A stretch of 64,000 nt of DNA from assembly GCA_031216915.1 (NCBI GenBank), contig CM062297.1, positions 369,905,704 through 369,969,703 on the forward strand. The letters are read 5' to 3'. Of the stretch, positions 34,601 to 46,332 are shown piece after piece. Source of the stretch: Pictodentalium vernedei (lineage: Eukaryota; Mollusca; Scaphopoda; Dentaliida; Dentaliidae). A program made the translations under genes and the position numbers. Positions within the stretch are counted from its first letter, which is position 1. Every line of letters starts with the position of its first letter. The notes under the pieces are model-generated. The model did no database searches. It was not told the origin of the DNA and saw only the letters and a list, made by a program, of their open reading frames with translations.

Positions 34601-35984
34601 TGTGTTCAAGCCTACTCTCTCAGTTTTGAAGACTTTAAAACTCTGTGGTGCGCAGGTGAATTTGAAGTGAAATTAGGTGAGCAGAAATGTGTTGTCATTA
34701 CCCGGCGGAGGACGATGCAGATTTGCTTTTTCATCTAACGACATTCAAGAAATGGATTGTTGCCTGTCTTGATATGTCAAAAGGCAGTAAGTGACTATAT
34801 TTTATTAAAATAAAATCCATTCCGAAGCAAAAATGGTGTTGGTTTTTATTTTCCTGAATCCACTTTGCTGAAGATCAACAAACTTGACATCATGCACTCT
34901 CACTTGTCAATTATTCCCCTAAATATACCCAAATATAAATACTCATGAATAATTAACACATGAACCAGTACATGTTCAGTGTATATTTTAACAAATCAAT
35001 TGCAATTGCTTTGTTTTGTGACGGGTTATTTTCGAAGACAGCTTGGAGGAAAGGATGGAGGAAATCCACATAAGATGCAGAAATTACAAGTTCTTGTGTA
35101 AACATTTCAGAATAAACGCCCAATCAATCAGAGGTTATGTTTATACTCTTTATTATAATAGACGCACGTGGTTGTGTTGACAACACAGTCATACACAATT
35201 TTTTTTTTTTAAAGTCTGCCGATGATATTCATATGGCTTTTCCCACCATATGTATAAAACTTGAGCCAGGCAATCAAACAGTAATCACAATGGGATGTGG
35301 TAATAAATAAGGGATTCGAAGTTGTTACACTATATATGGTTTATAAGGTCAGTATCAACCCATTTGTGCATTTATTTTTGACATACCCACCCCCTCACAT
35401 TTTCTACGCTCATCTGCAATCGTCTTTTAGTACATCCCCGATGGAAGTACATGAATAAACCCAGAATCGCCTGATCGATTAGTCCCACTGCCGGAAGTTA
35501 TTTTGTTTTACGAAATTGCTCGGCGTTTGATTTGCTGAGATTGGGAAAACAAGAGATTGATGACGGGGCCGACTGATCAGCCTTGTCAGATTACTTTTGT
35601 GGCCAATTACCAGACCAGGGCCGATCGGCCTGGTCAAAATGCAAGCCCTGTCCCACATCAGCACATCCTTCAGATACTTGGATGAGGTGGGGGATTCTTT
35701 TCCATAAAGCCTTCTGGCTTTGTCGGATATAACACTGGCATGACTTCAAAACCTTTATCATTGAATATGGTTCATTGAAACCCCCATGATAATTAAACAT
35801 GAATAGGACTGGTAAAGTAGTATGGAGTTTAATATCAGTGGTACACAAGTGTGCTCAAGTTCCTCTGATCAGGCATAACACAGCCTGTTATGGAAAAAAA
35901 GTCTCCACGAAATGCTCAAATTGTTGAAGAGTCATCATCAATGTGAACAAGTGTCACCACAAAAGTCTATGAGTTTATAAATCA
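34601..35984. other. Low-copy DNA, nothing recognised
   Basis: Short chance frames only. No splice-bounded exon or repeat can be supported. Confidence 0.35.
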
Positions 35985-38778
35985 AATGAAAGTGTCAGTG
36001 ACACTGTAGCTCAACTTGTGTAAAACATGTACATGTATAGTATGTGACACAACAATGACACACATCTAGGTAATGACCTGATAACAAAGGTGCATATAAA
36101 GTATTGTAACGGGCTGTACATAAATGCTGACTGTAGCCTGTAACAAATGTATAGGCAAAGTATTGTAAAGGTGGGCGACAGATAGATGCTAAACTAGAAA
36201 AGAAATCTTTGAGTCCCAGAGTGGGTCTGACTAAACCCAAAAATATTTGTTCTCATAGCACAGTGATAACAAAGGCACCCAAAAACTCTTGTTCCTGTCC
36301 CAAGGTGATAACACAGGTACCCAAGAAGATTCGTGAAGTTCGGTTCATAAAATACAGCCTCTAGCCCGAGCCATATTGACATGTGCACTTACTGTTTATA
36401 AGTAGCACTGAATAAATCAAAGTTCATCTAATTTGCATAATTTCTGCACAAGAAAAAAACCCGTATTATATGTGATGTATTCCATGTTACTAAACATTCA
36501 TTCAAAAATTTATTCAAATCAGAACCTTCATATAGAAGTTCTGTACAAAAAACTGATTGTACCTAATTTCAGTACAATATGGCCACCGGCAGCCATCTCG
36601 AATTTTGGACCGCACCCAAAAACTTATTCTCGTCCCAAGGTGATAACAAAGGTACCCATGAAGTTTCATGAAGATCAGTTCATAAATACAGCCTCTAGCC
36701 TGAGCCGTATTGACATGTGTACTTACTGTGTATAAGTGGCACTGAATAAATCAAAGTGCATCTAATTTGCATAATGTCTGCACAAGAAAAAAACCTGTAT
36801 TATATGTGATGTATTCGATGTTACTAAACATTCATACAAAAATTTATTCAAATCAGAACTTTCATACAGAAGTTCTGTACAAAAAACTGATTGCACTAAT
36901 TTTGGTACAAAATGGCTGCTGGTGGCCATCTTGAATTTCAGACCGCACCCAAAAACACTCGTTCTCGTCCCACGGTGATAACAAAGGTACCCAAGAAGTT
37001 TCGTAAAGATTGGTTCATAAATATGGCCTCTAGCCTGAGCCGTATAGAAGTTGTGTACAAACAAGAGGCCTCAGGGCGCTCACCTGACATGGTAGTCTAA
37101 ATATCAAACCAGGGAGTTGACTTGAATAAGCTGCATATGCCCCTCCTAAGAAAAGCATATACCAACTAGATGAAGCGATTGTGCCCAAACAATACACAGG
37201 ATTTTCCTTCTATTTTCAGTTCTTGCACTTTTACGCCACAAAATTGAGATAAACGCATAAAAAAGTTTTTTTTTTATTTTTGTTTGGAAATTTTCGAAGT
37301 CCCAAACAAAATATTTTCAGACTAAAATTTTTTTTTCTTAAAAAACCAAAAAACTAATTTCCAGATTTTGGTCCCACCCGGACCCAAAATTTTCAGTGTA
37401 AAAACAAATTTTTTTTTGTCTTAAAATTGACCAAAATGCATAAAAACAAAAAAATCATTTCTGGATTTTGGTCCAAAATTTCTAAGTCCGGACCAGGACC
37501 CCAAATTTTCAGCCTAAATATAAACCCAGGGATTTGGCTTGAACAAACTTGAATCTCACCTCCCTAAGCATGCTGCATACCAAATATTAAAAGATTCCTA
37601 TTGGAAGATCTGAAGAAGATGATTTTTAAAGAATATTCCTCATACTGAACTAATTTAAACATTTGGGCTCCCATAGAGAGCCCAAATATGGACCCAGGGA
37701 ATTGATTTCAATAAACATGTGAAACAATCTTCCAAAGATGTTATATGTGAAATTTGAAAGCTTTTGGAGCAGTGGTTTGGGAGAAAAGTAGTGTTAAATG
37801 TTTTCCTATTACCCAGTGTTAAAAAATGCTGACTCAGCACTTTTTCAAAATTCCTAAAAAAGTACCCAATGATAAAACCGATAGCAATTTTTTTTGACCA
37901 TTCCATTCTGTTGGTCTTAAGGAAGCTTCAAATTTTTGGCATAAATTAAGTACTTATGACCCAATAAGCCCTCATATCAATCAAATTTGGTTCAAATCTG
38001 CCTCTCGGTTTGGAAAATAGAAATTCTGGGTGGGGCAAAATTCTTGCTCCTCCCATAACGAAGGCAAATATAGCTCCTCAAACTTCTCTTGAACAAATCT
38101 GAGTCTACACCTCAAAAGGAAGCTGCACACCAAATATCAAGTCTCTGCTACTGCTGGTTCATGAGAAGATTTTTTAAGATTTAAGCACACTTTTTTGGGG
38201 CGTGGCTCTACCGAAGGGCGGGTCAACTTGATTTGACATATGATTGGGAACAAGCACAGCAAATTTTGTTGAATTTGGTCCAGCAGGTCGTGAGAAGAAG
38301 TCGATAATGTAAAGTTAAGGCCGAAGGGATGGACGGACGACGGACTGACAACAGACGAAAAGTGATTTGTAATTTCGGTACTTTTCTGGCAGCCATCTTG
38401 AATTTTGGACCACACCCAGAAATGCCCATTCGCGTCCCAAGGTGATGACAAAGGTACCCAAGAAGTTTCATGAAGATCAGTTCATAAATACGGCCACTAG
38501 CCCGAGCCGTATTGTTGACATCTGTACTTACTGTGTGTAAGTAGCACTGAAAAAATCGAAGTTCATCTAATTTGCAGAATTTCTGCATGAGAAAAAACCC
38601 TGTATTATATGTGATGTATTCCATGTTACTAAACATTCAAACAAAAATTTATTCGAATCAGAAAGATCAGTTCATAAATACGGCCTCTAGCCCAAGCCGT
38701 AGTGAATTGTTGACGGACAGACGATGACGGGCCATGGCATAACCTCATATTTGACTACGTCAAAGTTGAGCTAAAAAT
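35985..38778 (+). mobile_element. Family C tandem-core element, copy 1, with nested family D
   Basis: The 5' end (AAAGTGTCAGTGACACTGTAG, then CTCAACTTG) is nearly the same as that of family B. The 3' end (TCAAAGTTGAGCTAAAAATG, 38758-38778) also matches. The core is unrelated to B: 330-440-bp units with GTACAAAATGGC, GCCATCTTGAATTT and CCCAAGAAGTTTCGT. Family D interrupts it at 37057-38367. Confidence 0.75.
37057..38367 (+). mobile_element. Family D element, truncated copy nested in family C
   Basis: It starts with ACAAGAGGCCTCAGGGCGCTC, then units of about 170 bp. The palindrome GGGCTCCCATAGAGAGCCC occurs at 37665-37683. It ends in GACGGACGACGG at about 38330-38345 without the terminal hairpin seen at 50436-50466. 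Family C sequence resumes with GTAATTTCGGTAC. Confidence 0.72.
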
Positions 38779-38829
38779 GTCAATTACTTTCGGGACACAG
38801 CATCAGCATGCAGCATGAATCATGATAGA

Positions 38830-39045
38830 ATAGATCTGGAACGCGTATCATGCTGCATGCATGTACCAACATTTCGGAAATAAAAGCAATGAAAAGTGTT
38901 AGCAAATTGCCACTCAGCAGTCTTTAGTACCTGATGCAAAGAAACACCATTCCGCATTGTAGTAGAAGTTGCAGCCCCTTTAGTGGAGTGCACTTTGAAC
39001 AGACTGTTTGATATCAGCTTTATACAAGCAGTTGGAAAAACCACA
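38830..39045 (-). pseudogene. Tyrosine-recombinase C-terminal remnant, fossil
   Basis: The minus strand reads VHSTKGAATSTTMRNGVSLH, then VLKTAEWQFANTFHCFYFRN. This is the H-x-x-[RK]...W...Y end typical of recombinases of DIRS/Ngaro-like elements. It differs from DIRS-1 and DIRS-3, so it comes from another lineage. No other part of that element is recognisable. Confidence 0.65.
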
Positions 39046-39049
39046 ACGT

Positions 39050-39705
39050 AAAAGTAGATGTTGTAACTGAGTGTTTGGTTTTAAAGGAAATAAATAAATT
39101 ATCAGATTTTCTAATGTGTTGTGTTCTATAAATAAATTATCTGATTTTCTAATGTGTTGTGTTTAAATATTCTTGCAATGAGCAAAAGTTGCAAAGTGTC
39201 TTATGAGCTTGAAATAATTTCAATGTATATGAAAAATGATCTGGTAGGGAGGATTTTTGTAATGTGGAAGTTGTAAAAATGACCTCATCAGTATGTACCT
39301 GCATATCACTTAGTTTTAAAGAAACAAATGTCTGTGCTCTTTGGGGAGAGTCGTGAGCCTTAAATTAAACATGCCAATTTCTTGGTCCATAATTCCAGCT
39401 TCAATTTCGGCAAAGGATATAATGTTTTGAGATAGACTAGAACCTAAGAAACATGCCATGTTGCTGTATAGCATGGTTTGGGCAGTTTACAGTTGAAAAA
39501 ATACTTCATAAAACCTAGAAGTTAGTGGTGAAGAGGTAAATTCTGATCTACCAATGGAGATAAGTGTCTGAATCAACAGACTTCTATGGGTGCAACAACA
39601 CTAAGACTTTTATAACCCTAGATAAGATAAATCATGACAACCTGAACTTCAGATGGCTGAAAATGATTAACCCTTTACCTAACCTAAAAAGCAGACGACT
39701 GTTAC
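39050..39705. other. Low-copy AT-rich DNA, nothing recognised
   Basis: A short direct repeat (AAATAAATTATCAGATTTTC / AAATAAATTATCTGATTTTC) at 39088-39147 is the only structure seen. Confidence 0.35.
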
Positions 39706-39706
39706 G

Positions 39707-39922
39707 CCCACTTTTGTAGTATTATTGTCCACTTTTGTAGTAGCTCACCACTTTTGTAGTAGAAAACGCCCACTTTTGTGGAAGCTCACCACTTTTGTAG
39801 TAACGTTGCCCACTTTTGTAGTAAAATGAGGTCTCCACTTTTGTAGTAACCAATGCCCACTTTTGTCATAAAAAAACAAAGTTACCACTTTTGTAGGAAC
39901 TTTTTTACCACTTTTGTAGTAA
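39707..39922 (+). repeat. Ten-copy cluster of the 14-bp motif CCACTTTTGTAGTA
   Basis: Copies start near 39708, 39729, 39748, 39770, 39789, 39810, 39835, 39857, 39884 and 39908, all in the same direction, with unrelated spacers. Centre-to-centre spacing is mostly 19-25 bp. Three or four copies have one or a few changes (TGTGGA, TGTCATA, TGTAGGA). It does not belong to the other repeat families in the window. Confidence 0.88.
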
Positions 39923-40189
39923 TATTTTCAAAAACTGTTAGACTTTGAAAATTTTGAACAAACCATTTCATTTCAGATATCCACACGAAATGATCTTCAT
40001 CTTTTTATTTTAGGTTGAGCTCTCTTTGTTGAGATTACCATGACGGGAATATATTTGGTCTGTCCGTTCATCTTTCAGCCAGTACTATGGGCATATGTGG
40101 GTGGGGTGACAGGTCGTTTTAAAAGGTTTTTGTGGGGTTTCTATTTGTAATTACATAATGTGTATTTTATATTCAAGTATGATGTTGTG
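39923..40189. other. Low-copy DNA, nothing recognised
   Basis: AT-rich, with no gene or repeat recognised. Confidence 0.3.
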
Positions 40190-40382
40190 TGATAAGGCTT
40201 GCCGCTCATTGAGTATGTCCGTACATTTAACCAATGCTAACCCTACTTCAGTGGGATTAGTAACTTGAACAGTTTGACAGTGACTCATCTCTTTCCGATA
40301 GTTCTCCCCGGCTTCCTCCTCGTGACACTGTCCAGCACTCTATGACTCTGGCTGTTTAAGTGTTTAACCAAAATTAATCAAC
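40190..40382 (+). mobile_element. SINE remnant (same family as 8002-8370), lacking the head
   Basis: Shares ACCAATGCTAACCCT, TTTGACAGTGAC, GATAGTTCTCCCCGG, CTTCCTCC and a GTTTAACCAAAATTAA tail with the SINE body. The tRNA-like part is missing. Confidence 0.65.
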
Positions 40383-41326
40383 CTTGCCATTTCCCCAAGC
40401 ATTACAAAAGGTTTTGACGATACTATGTTTCGGCAGTTTCATTTCAGATTCACCCTTTTTCATTCAGATGAGAAGGGTGTGAATTGGCAGGGACTTAGAT
40501 CAAAGATTTTCAGATCGACGAAACGGAACTCTCTGCCCAAAGTTTCAAAGGTTAATTCTTTGTAATTTTGATAACATAACATTTCTAACAGAAGGGGTTC
40601 CCTGTGCTATTCTTTGATGTTGAGGTGCTGGTCCTTTGGGGGAAAATCAAAGTTGTCGACTTCTATCATGTCGAAATGGTAAAGATACGTGAAGTTGTTG
40701 ATTTCTATCATTAAAAAAGACGCACCTGTAGCAAAACCATAATAATGACATTTTTGCAATTTTGCTTTTTAATGGGCTCTTTTTTTTATAACTGAAACTG
40801 CATCTTTGCGCTATTTTTCTTGTAAAGAGAAGATTATTTTCCCCTTGTGAAGAGAAGCTTTTATTGCGATATTTAATCTGAAGACGAATATTCAATACAG
40901 GTGAGTATTACGTACATAATTATGCACGCGCACTTTCAAATTAAACATTGTTGGCACATTAGGAAAATCCTGTCGAGGAGACTTACATAGCGATGAGCAG
41001 GGGTGGTGGTGGTGTGTGGAGGTGGGGGGGGGGGGGGGGGGGTAGGTCCCCAAAGTCAAAGATGAGAGCGGCTGTCACAAATTCTTAGAGAACACTTCGG
41101 CTGTTATAAGGGGTTGCAGGAGATCCAACACTGACATCTGATTTAGGAAACAGTTTCCGTGGACCAAAACATAGGTGAATGATCAAATATATGGAATGTT
41201 TGAATACTTTTCATCTCTGTGGTGTGGTGCGATGAGTTAATTCATGAGAATTTTCTGTGATTTGTACATCTGCTGGAAAGTTTTGAGATTCCTTGGAGGT
41301 AATTTGGTTGTCTGTTACAACGACTA

Positions 41327-41383
41327 ACCAATCAATCAATTGTTATGTTCATAATATGAATATAACAATTGGTTGATTATTTT
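41327..41383. repeat. Palindromic hairpin element
   Basis: Arms of about 26 bp around ATA, with a few mismatches. Confidence 0.65.
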
Positions 41384-41936
41384 GTAGGTCTTCCTGGACC
41401 AAATAGGCCATTTGTCCCCAGACGTCAAGTATGGAGGGAATAATAATTAATGAAGTAATTAATAATTATTTATAGTAGTCCGAGATAAGATGAAAATGGT
41501 ACATATATGATCGACGAAGACATGACTGTCGGAAAAGTGGCGGTGGACACTTCCATTTGAGCGTTTCCTTGTTTCTGGCTTCCAGAGGCTCCCAGTACTT
41601 GGTTCCAGAGTAATTTAGATATAAGCAATTTAGCCTTGGACTCCCCTCCCCTGCCCCACATTTTCCATTACTTACATGTATATGCAGCCCAGTGTTACTT
41701 TTTTCCGAGCCAATCTAAGGGGCTGAAAACACTTTTTTTTGTTTGTCTCACGTCTTGGGCTCTACACTCGAAGCCCAATACTTGCATCACTTAAAGCACC
41801 AGTTACAGAATATAAGTTAGAACCATTATCATTGTCTCTTCTTGGTTAGCATGTGGCACGAATACCTGGCAGAACAACAGATTAGGTACTTCAATACCTG
41901 GATAACATGGATCCCCATCATTTCAATTCTAAAATA

Positions 41937-41962
41937 AATCATTTTTCGTACGAAAAATGATT
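41937..41962. repeat. Exact 26-bp palindrome
   Basis: AATCATTTTTCGT followed at once by its inverse; no loop. Confidence 0.7.
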
Positions 41963-42489
41963 CAATGCACACAAAAATGTGTTTTTATTTATTATGAGAC
42001 AAAAATAGACATACAAACTTCATTTTGAAAGAGCAATTCAATTTCTTGTTATCTGCTTGTTTTGCATTTTTCTGTCGAAACATAGCTTATAGGCTCTCAT
42101 TGTAACCTGCTCGCCGAGCTCATTCCAGTTAGAGTCATAGAGTATGTTTTGAAAGCACAAAATGAAACATTTATTAATTTGGCAGAAATGCGTTTTTTTT
42201 TTTATTATTTTCCATCCCGGAACACTAAAAGGCTCAACGAGCGTTTACCAGTAGGGGATGGGAACTCAAATTCTGTGAGCGAAAAGTGAAAGTTTCAATT
42301 GTATTATTTAGCAACTGGAAAAGGCAAACAGTTCTTTCATAAACTTGTAACCTTTAATGTTCCCGCGCACATGATCATGTTTCTTTCTTCAGAAGGTATT
42401 GCAAAATAAGAAACAGAACACCGGCGTCCTCACTATTCTTTGTTTTAACCAAACTGAATAAAATGGAAGCATATTAGTGCCACATCTAA

Positions 42490-44331
42490 AAATGAAAGTG
42501 TCAATGACACTGTAGCTCAACTTGTCAAGACAAAGACATGTACATGTATAGTATGTGATACAGCAATGACTAACATCTAGGTAATGACCTGATAACAAAG
42601 GTACATATAAAGTATTGTAACGGTCTGTACATAAATGCTGACTGTTGCCTGTAACAAATGTATAGGTAAAGTATTGTAAAGGTGGGTGACAGATGCTAAA
42701 CTAGAAAAGAAATCTTTGATTCCCAGAGTGGGTCTGACTGAACCCCAAAATATTTGTTCTCCTAACACAGTGATAACAAAGGCACCCCAAAACACACTCG
42801 TTCCTGTCCCCAAGGTGAAAACAAAGGTACCCAAGAAGTTTTGTGAAAATCAGTTCATAAATACGAGCCGTATAGAACTTGTGACAAAAAACTGATTGGA
42901 CCTAATTTCGGTACAAAATGGCCACTGGCAGCCATCTTGAATTTTGGACCGTACCCAGAAACACTCATTCTCGTCCCAAGGTGATAACAAACGTACCCAA
43001 GAAGTTTTCTGAAGATCGCTTCATAAATACAGCCTCTACCCTGAGCCGTATTGACATGTGTGCTTACATTGTGTAAGTAGCACTGAATAAATCAAAGTTC
43101 ATCTAATTTGCATAATTTCTGCACGAAAAAAAACCCTTACAATATGTGATGTATTCCATGTTACTAAACATTCATACAAAAATTTATTCAAATCAGAACT
43201 TTCATACAGAAGTTCTGTACAAAAGACTGATTGCACTAATTTTGGTACAAAATGGCTGCTGGTGGCCATCTTGAATTTTGGACCACACCCCAAAACACTC
43301 GCTCTCATCCCACGGTGATAACAAAGGTACCCAAGAAGTTTCGTAAAGATTGGTTCATAAATATGGCCTCTAGTCTGAGCTGTATAGAAGTTGTGTACAA
43401 AAAACTGATTAGACTTAATTTCGGTACAAAATGGTCACTGGCAGCCATCTTGAATTTTAGACCGCACCCAGAAACACTCGTTCTCATCCCAAGGTGATAA
43501 CAAAGGTACCCAAGACATTTCGTGAAGATCAGTTCATAAATACAGACTCTAGTCTGAGCCGTATTGACATGTGTACTTACTGTGTGTAAGTCGCACTGAA
43601 AAAATCAAAGTTCATCTAATTTGCATAATTTCTGCACGAGAAAAAAACCCGTATTATATGTGATGTATCCCATGGTACTAAACATTCACACAAAAAATTA
43701 TTCAAATCAGCGCTTTCATATGGAAGTTCTGTGCAAAAATCTGATTGCACCTAATTTTGTACAAAATGCCTGCCATCGGCCATCTTGAATTTTGGACCGG
43801 ACCCAAAAACACTCGTTCTCGTCCCACGGTGATACCAAAGGTACCCAAGAAGTATCGTAAAGATCGGTTCATAAATACGGCCTCTAGCCCGAGCCTTATT
43901 GGCATTTGCACTTACAGTGCTGAAAGTAACACCAAAAAACATCAAAATTTGTCTAATTTGCACAATTTACGCACGAGAAAAAAACCCGTATTATATGTGA
44001 TGTATCCCATGGTACTAAACATTCATACAAAAAATTATTCAAATCAGAGCTTTCATGTGGAAGTTCTGTACAAAAAACAGATTTCTGCATCGTCGGTACA
44101 AAATGGCGGCTGGCAGCCATCTTGAATTTCGGACCAGACCCAAAAACACTCGTTCTCGTCCCATGGTCATAACAAAGGTACCCAAGAAGTTTCGTAAAGA
44201 TCGGTTCATAAATACGGCCTCTAGCCTGAGCTGTATCCAATTGTTGACGTACGGACAGACGGACAGACGGACGACGGACAACGGGCCATGACAAAAGCTC
44301 AAATTTGGCTTTGCCAAAGTTGAGCTAAAAA
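42490..44331 (+). mobile_element. Family C tandem-core element, copy 2
   Basis: The 5' end is AAAGTGTCAATGACACTGTAG then CTCAACTTG. The core has about five units containing AAAATGGC(T/C/G)GCTGG-like sequence followed by CCATCTTGAATTT. Next is (GGACAGAC)n at about 44247-44275. A 3' hairpin at 44296-44326 (AGCTCAAATTTGGC / GCCAAAGTTGAGCT) is followed by AAAA. It abuts the long-TIR element. Confidence 0.8.
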
Positions 44332-44544
44332 TGAATGATACTATATGTCCTAATTTAGAGATACCGAGATAATAACTCGTGATTGAGAGATACTAAGTCA
44401 TAGTTAGGAAATAATAACTCCTGTTTAGGAAATAATTTGTCCTGATTAGGAGATAATATGTCCTAATTGGGAGATAAGTCCTAATTAGGAGGTATGACAA
44501 TACCTCCTAATTAAGAGATAAAAATGCCGCTCAGGATCACAGAT

Positions 44545-45740
44545 CCAATGTCGAGTTGTGACCTTGACCTTTGACCAGGCGAGTCCAAGGTCAATAGGGT
44601 TCTTCCTCGCACCAAGGCCAACACACCTATGAAGTTTCATGACTCTAGGTTGAACCACTATCAAGTTCTCATCCGGAAACCAATTGTTGCGATATACTAT
44701 GTTCAAGGTCACTGTGACCTTGACCTTTGACCTGGTGAGTCCAACATCAATAGGGTTCTTCCTCGCACCAAGGCCAACACGCCTGTAAAGTTTCATGGCT
44801 CTAGGTTAAACCACTATCAAGTTATCATCTGGAAACCAATTGTTGCGATATACTATGTTCAAGGTCACTGTGACCTTGACCTTTGACCTGGTGAGTCCAA
44901 GATCAATAGGGTTCTTCCCCGCACCAAGGCCAACATACCTATGAAGTTTCATGACTCTAGGTTGAACCACTATCAAGTTATCATCCGGAAACCAATTGTT
45001 GCGATATACTATGTTCAAGGTCACTGTGACCTTGACCTTTGACCTGGTGAGTCCAAGATCAATAGGGTTCTTCCTCGCACCAAGGCCAACACACCTATGA
45101 AGTTTCATGACTCTAGGTTGAACCACTATCAAGTTATCATCCGGAAACCAATTGTTGCGATATACTATGTTCAAGGTCACTGTGACCTTGACCTTTGACC
45201 TGGTGAGTCCAAGATCAATAGGGTTCTTCCTCGCACCAAGGCCAACACACCTATGAAGTTTCATGACTCTAGGTTGAACCACTATCAAGTTATCATCCGG
45301 AAACCAATTGTTGCGATATACTATGTTAAAGGTCACTGTGACCTTGACCTTTGACGTAGCGAGTCCAAAATCAATAGGGTTCTTCCCCTCACCAAGGCCA
45401 ATCTACCTATGAAGTTTCATGAATGTGAGTTGAACCATTATCAAGTTATCATCCGGAAACCAATTGTTTAAGATTTACTATGTTCAAGGTCACTGTGACC
45501 TTGACCTTCGACGTAGCATGTCCAAAATCAATAGGGTTCTTCCTCCCACCAAGACCAACCTATGTATGAAGTTTAATGAATGTGAGTTGAACCACTATCA
45601 AGTTATCATCCGGAAACCAATTGTTTACGCCCGCCCCGCCCGCCCGCCCGCCCTCCCGCCCACCCCGCCCGCCCGCCCCGCCCGCCCGCCATTCACCAAA
45701 CTATAAGTCGAGTTTGACTTCGTCACAACTCGACTAATAA
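44545..45740 (+). mobile_element. Family A tandem-core element, copy 2 (complete)
   Basis: The 5' motif GTCGAGTTGTGAC (44550-44562) is the exact inverse of GTCACAACTCGAC (45722-45734). The latter is one arm of a terminal hairpin (45706-45735). Between them are seven units of 155-160 bp and a (CCCGCCCG)n tract (45629-45690). Every unit contains TCAAGGTCACTGTGACCT followed by TGACCTTTGACCT. Because most units are 156 bp, a multiple of three, minus-strand frames run through several units; these are not a gene. Confidence 0.85.
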
Positions 45741-46332
45741 CTAATTAGGACTTATTAACTACTAATTAGGAAATACTATGTCCTAATTAGATCTTAGTAT
45801 CTCCTAATTAGCAGATAATAACTACTAATTAGGAGATACTAACTCCTAATTAAGACACAGTAAATCACAATTAGGAGATAATTTGGTATATAATTCCCGA
45901 ATCTTCCTTTCAGACACAATTTGTTGGTGTTGTTTCGGCACGGTCCTCAATTTGTTACAGAAACACCAGCCGCCAGGCATTCGTTATAAAATTTGCTGTT
46001 TACATTTTGTACCTCTAAGATAAATGATCACCCCCACCCCACCTCAATCCATCCCCGTGAAAAGTAGTAAAAATAAAATTATATTAGAAACACCCTGTTT
46101 CCATTTATTTCTTTCAAAGAATAAATTTTGTCGGGGTGACTTATGACTCCAGACTGACTCCTCCTTACCTCAGTCTGACATTCTCAGAATTGAGTTCTGA
46201 CCTCGGGCAGACTTCTATCTCCAGGACCGACTTCTCCTGATGTCTCGGGCCGACAAGTGCGGGCCAATTTTTCCGGTGCGACTTCTCTGGGACCGATTTC
46301 TCAGAACCAACTTTTTCAGACCGACGTCTTCT
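45741..46332 (+). repeat. Left terminal inverted repeat of the fold-back element (inner part)
   Basis: It pairs with 51028 to about 51430 plus the CTAATTAG block. It includes runs of GACTTCT/CCGACTTCT-type short repeats (46145-46330) mirrored as AGAAGTC at 51040-51180. The outermost part of this arm is at 44336-44530, on the other side of the family A insertion. Confidence 0.72.

Larger units (their letters stand above)
40383..42489. other. Low-copy DNA with small palindromes
   Basis: No gene was recognised. A G-run lies at about 41023-41042. Palindromes: 41327-41383 (CAATTGTTATGTTCAT paired with ATGAATATAACAATTG), an exact 26-bp one at 41937-41962 (centre TTCGTACGAA), and a decayed GGAACGAGCT-family hairpin at 42060-42165. 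Confidence 0.45.

Noticed and set aside
39707-39922. CRISPR-like short-repeat cluster
   Set aside because: The repeats are only 14 bp with spacers of 5-14 bp, and the setting is an animal genome with no cas genes.
44806-45336. Minus-strand 176-codon frame with 52-residue repeats
   Set aside because: It follows the 156-bp unit of family A, which has a non-coding design (hairpin end, microsatellite) and whose other copy has no such frame.
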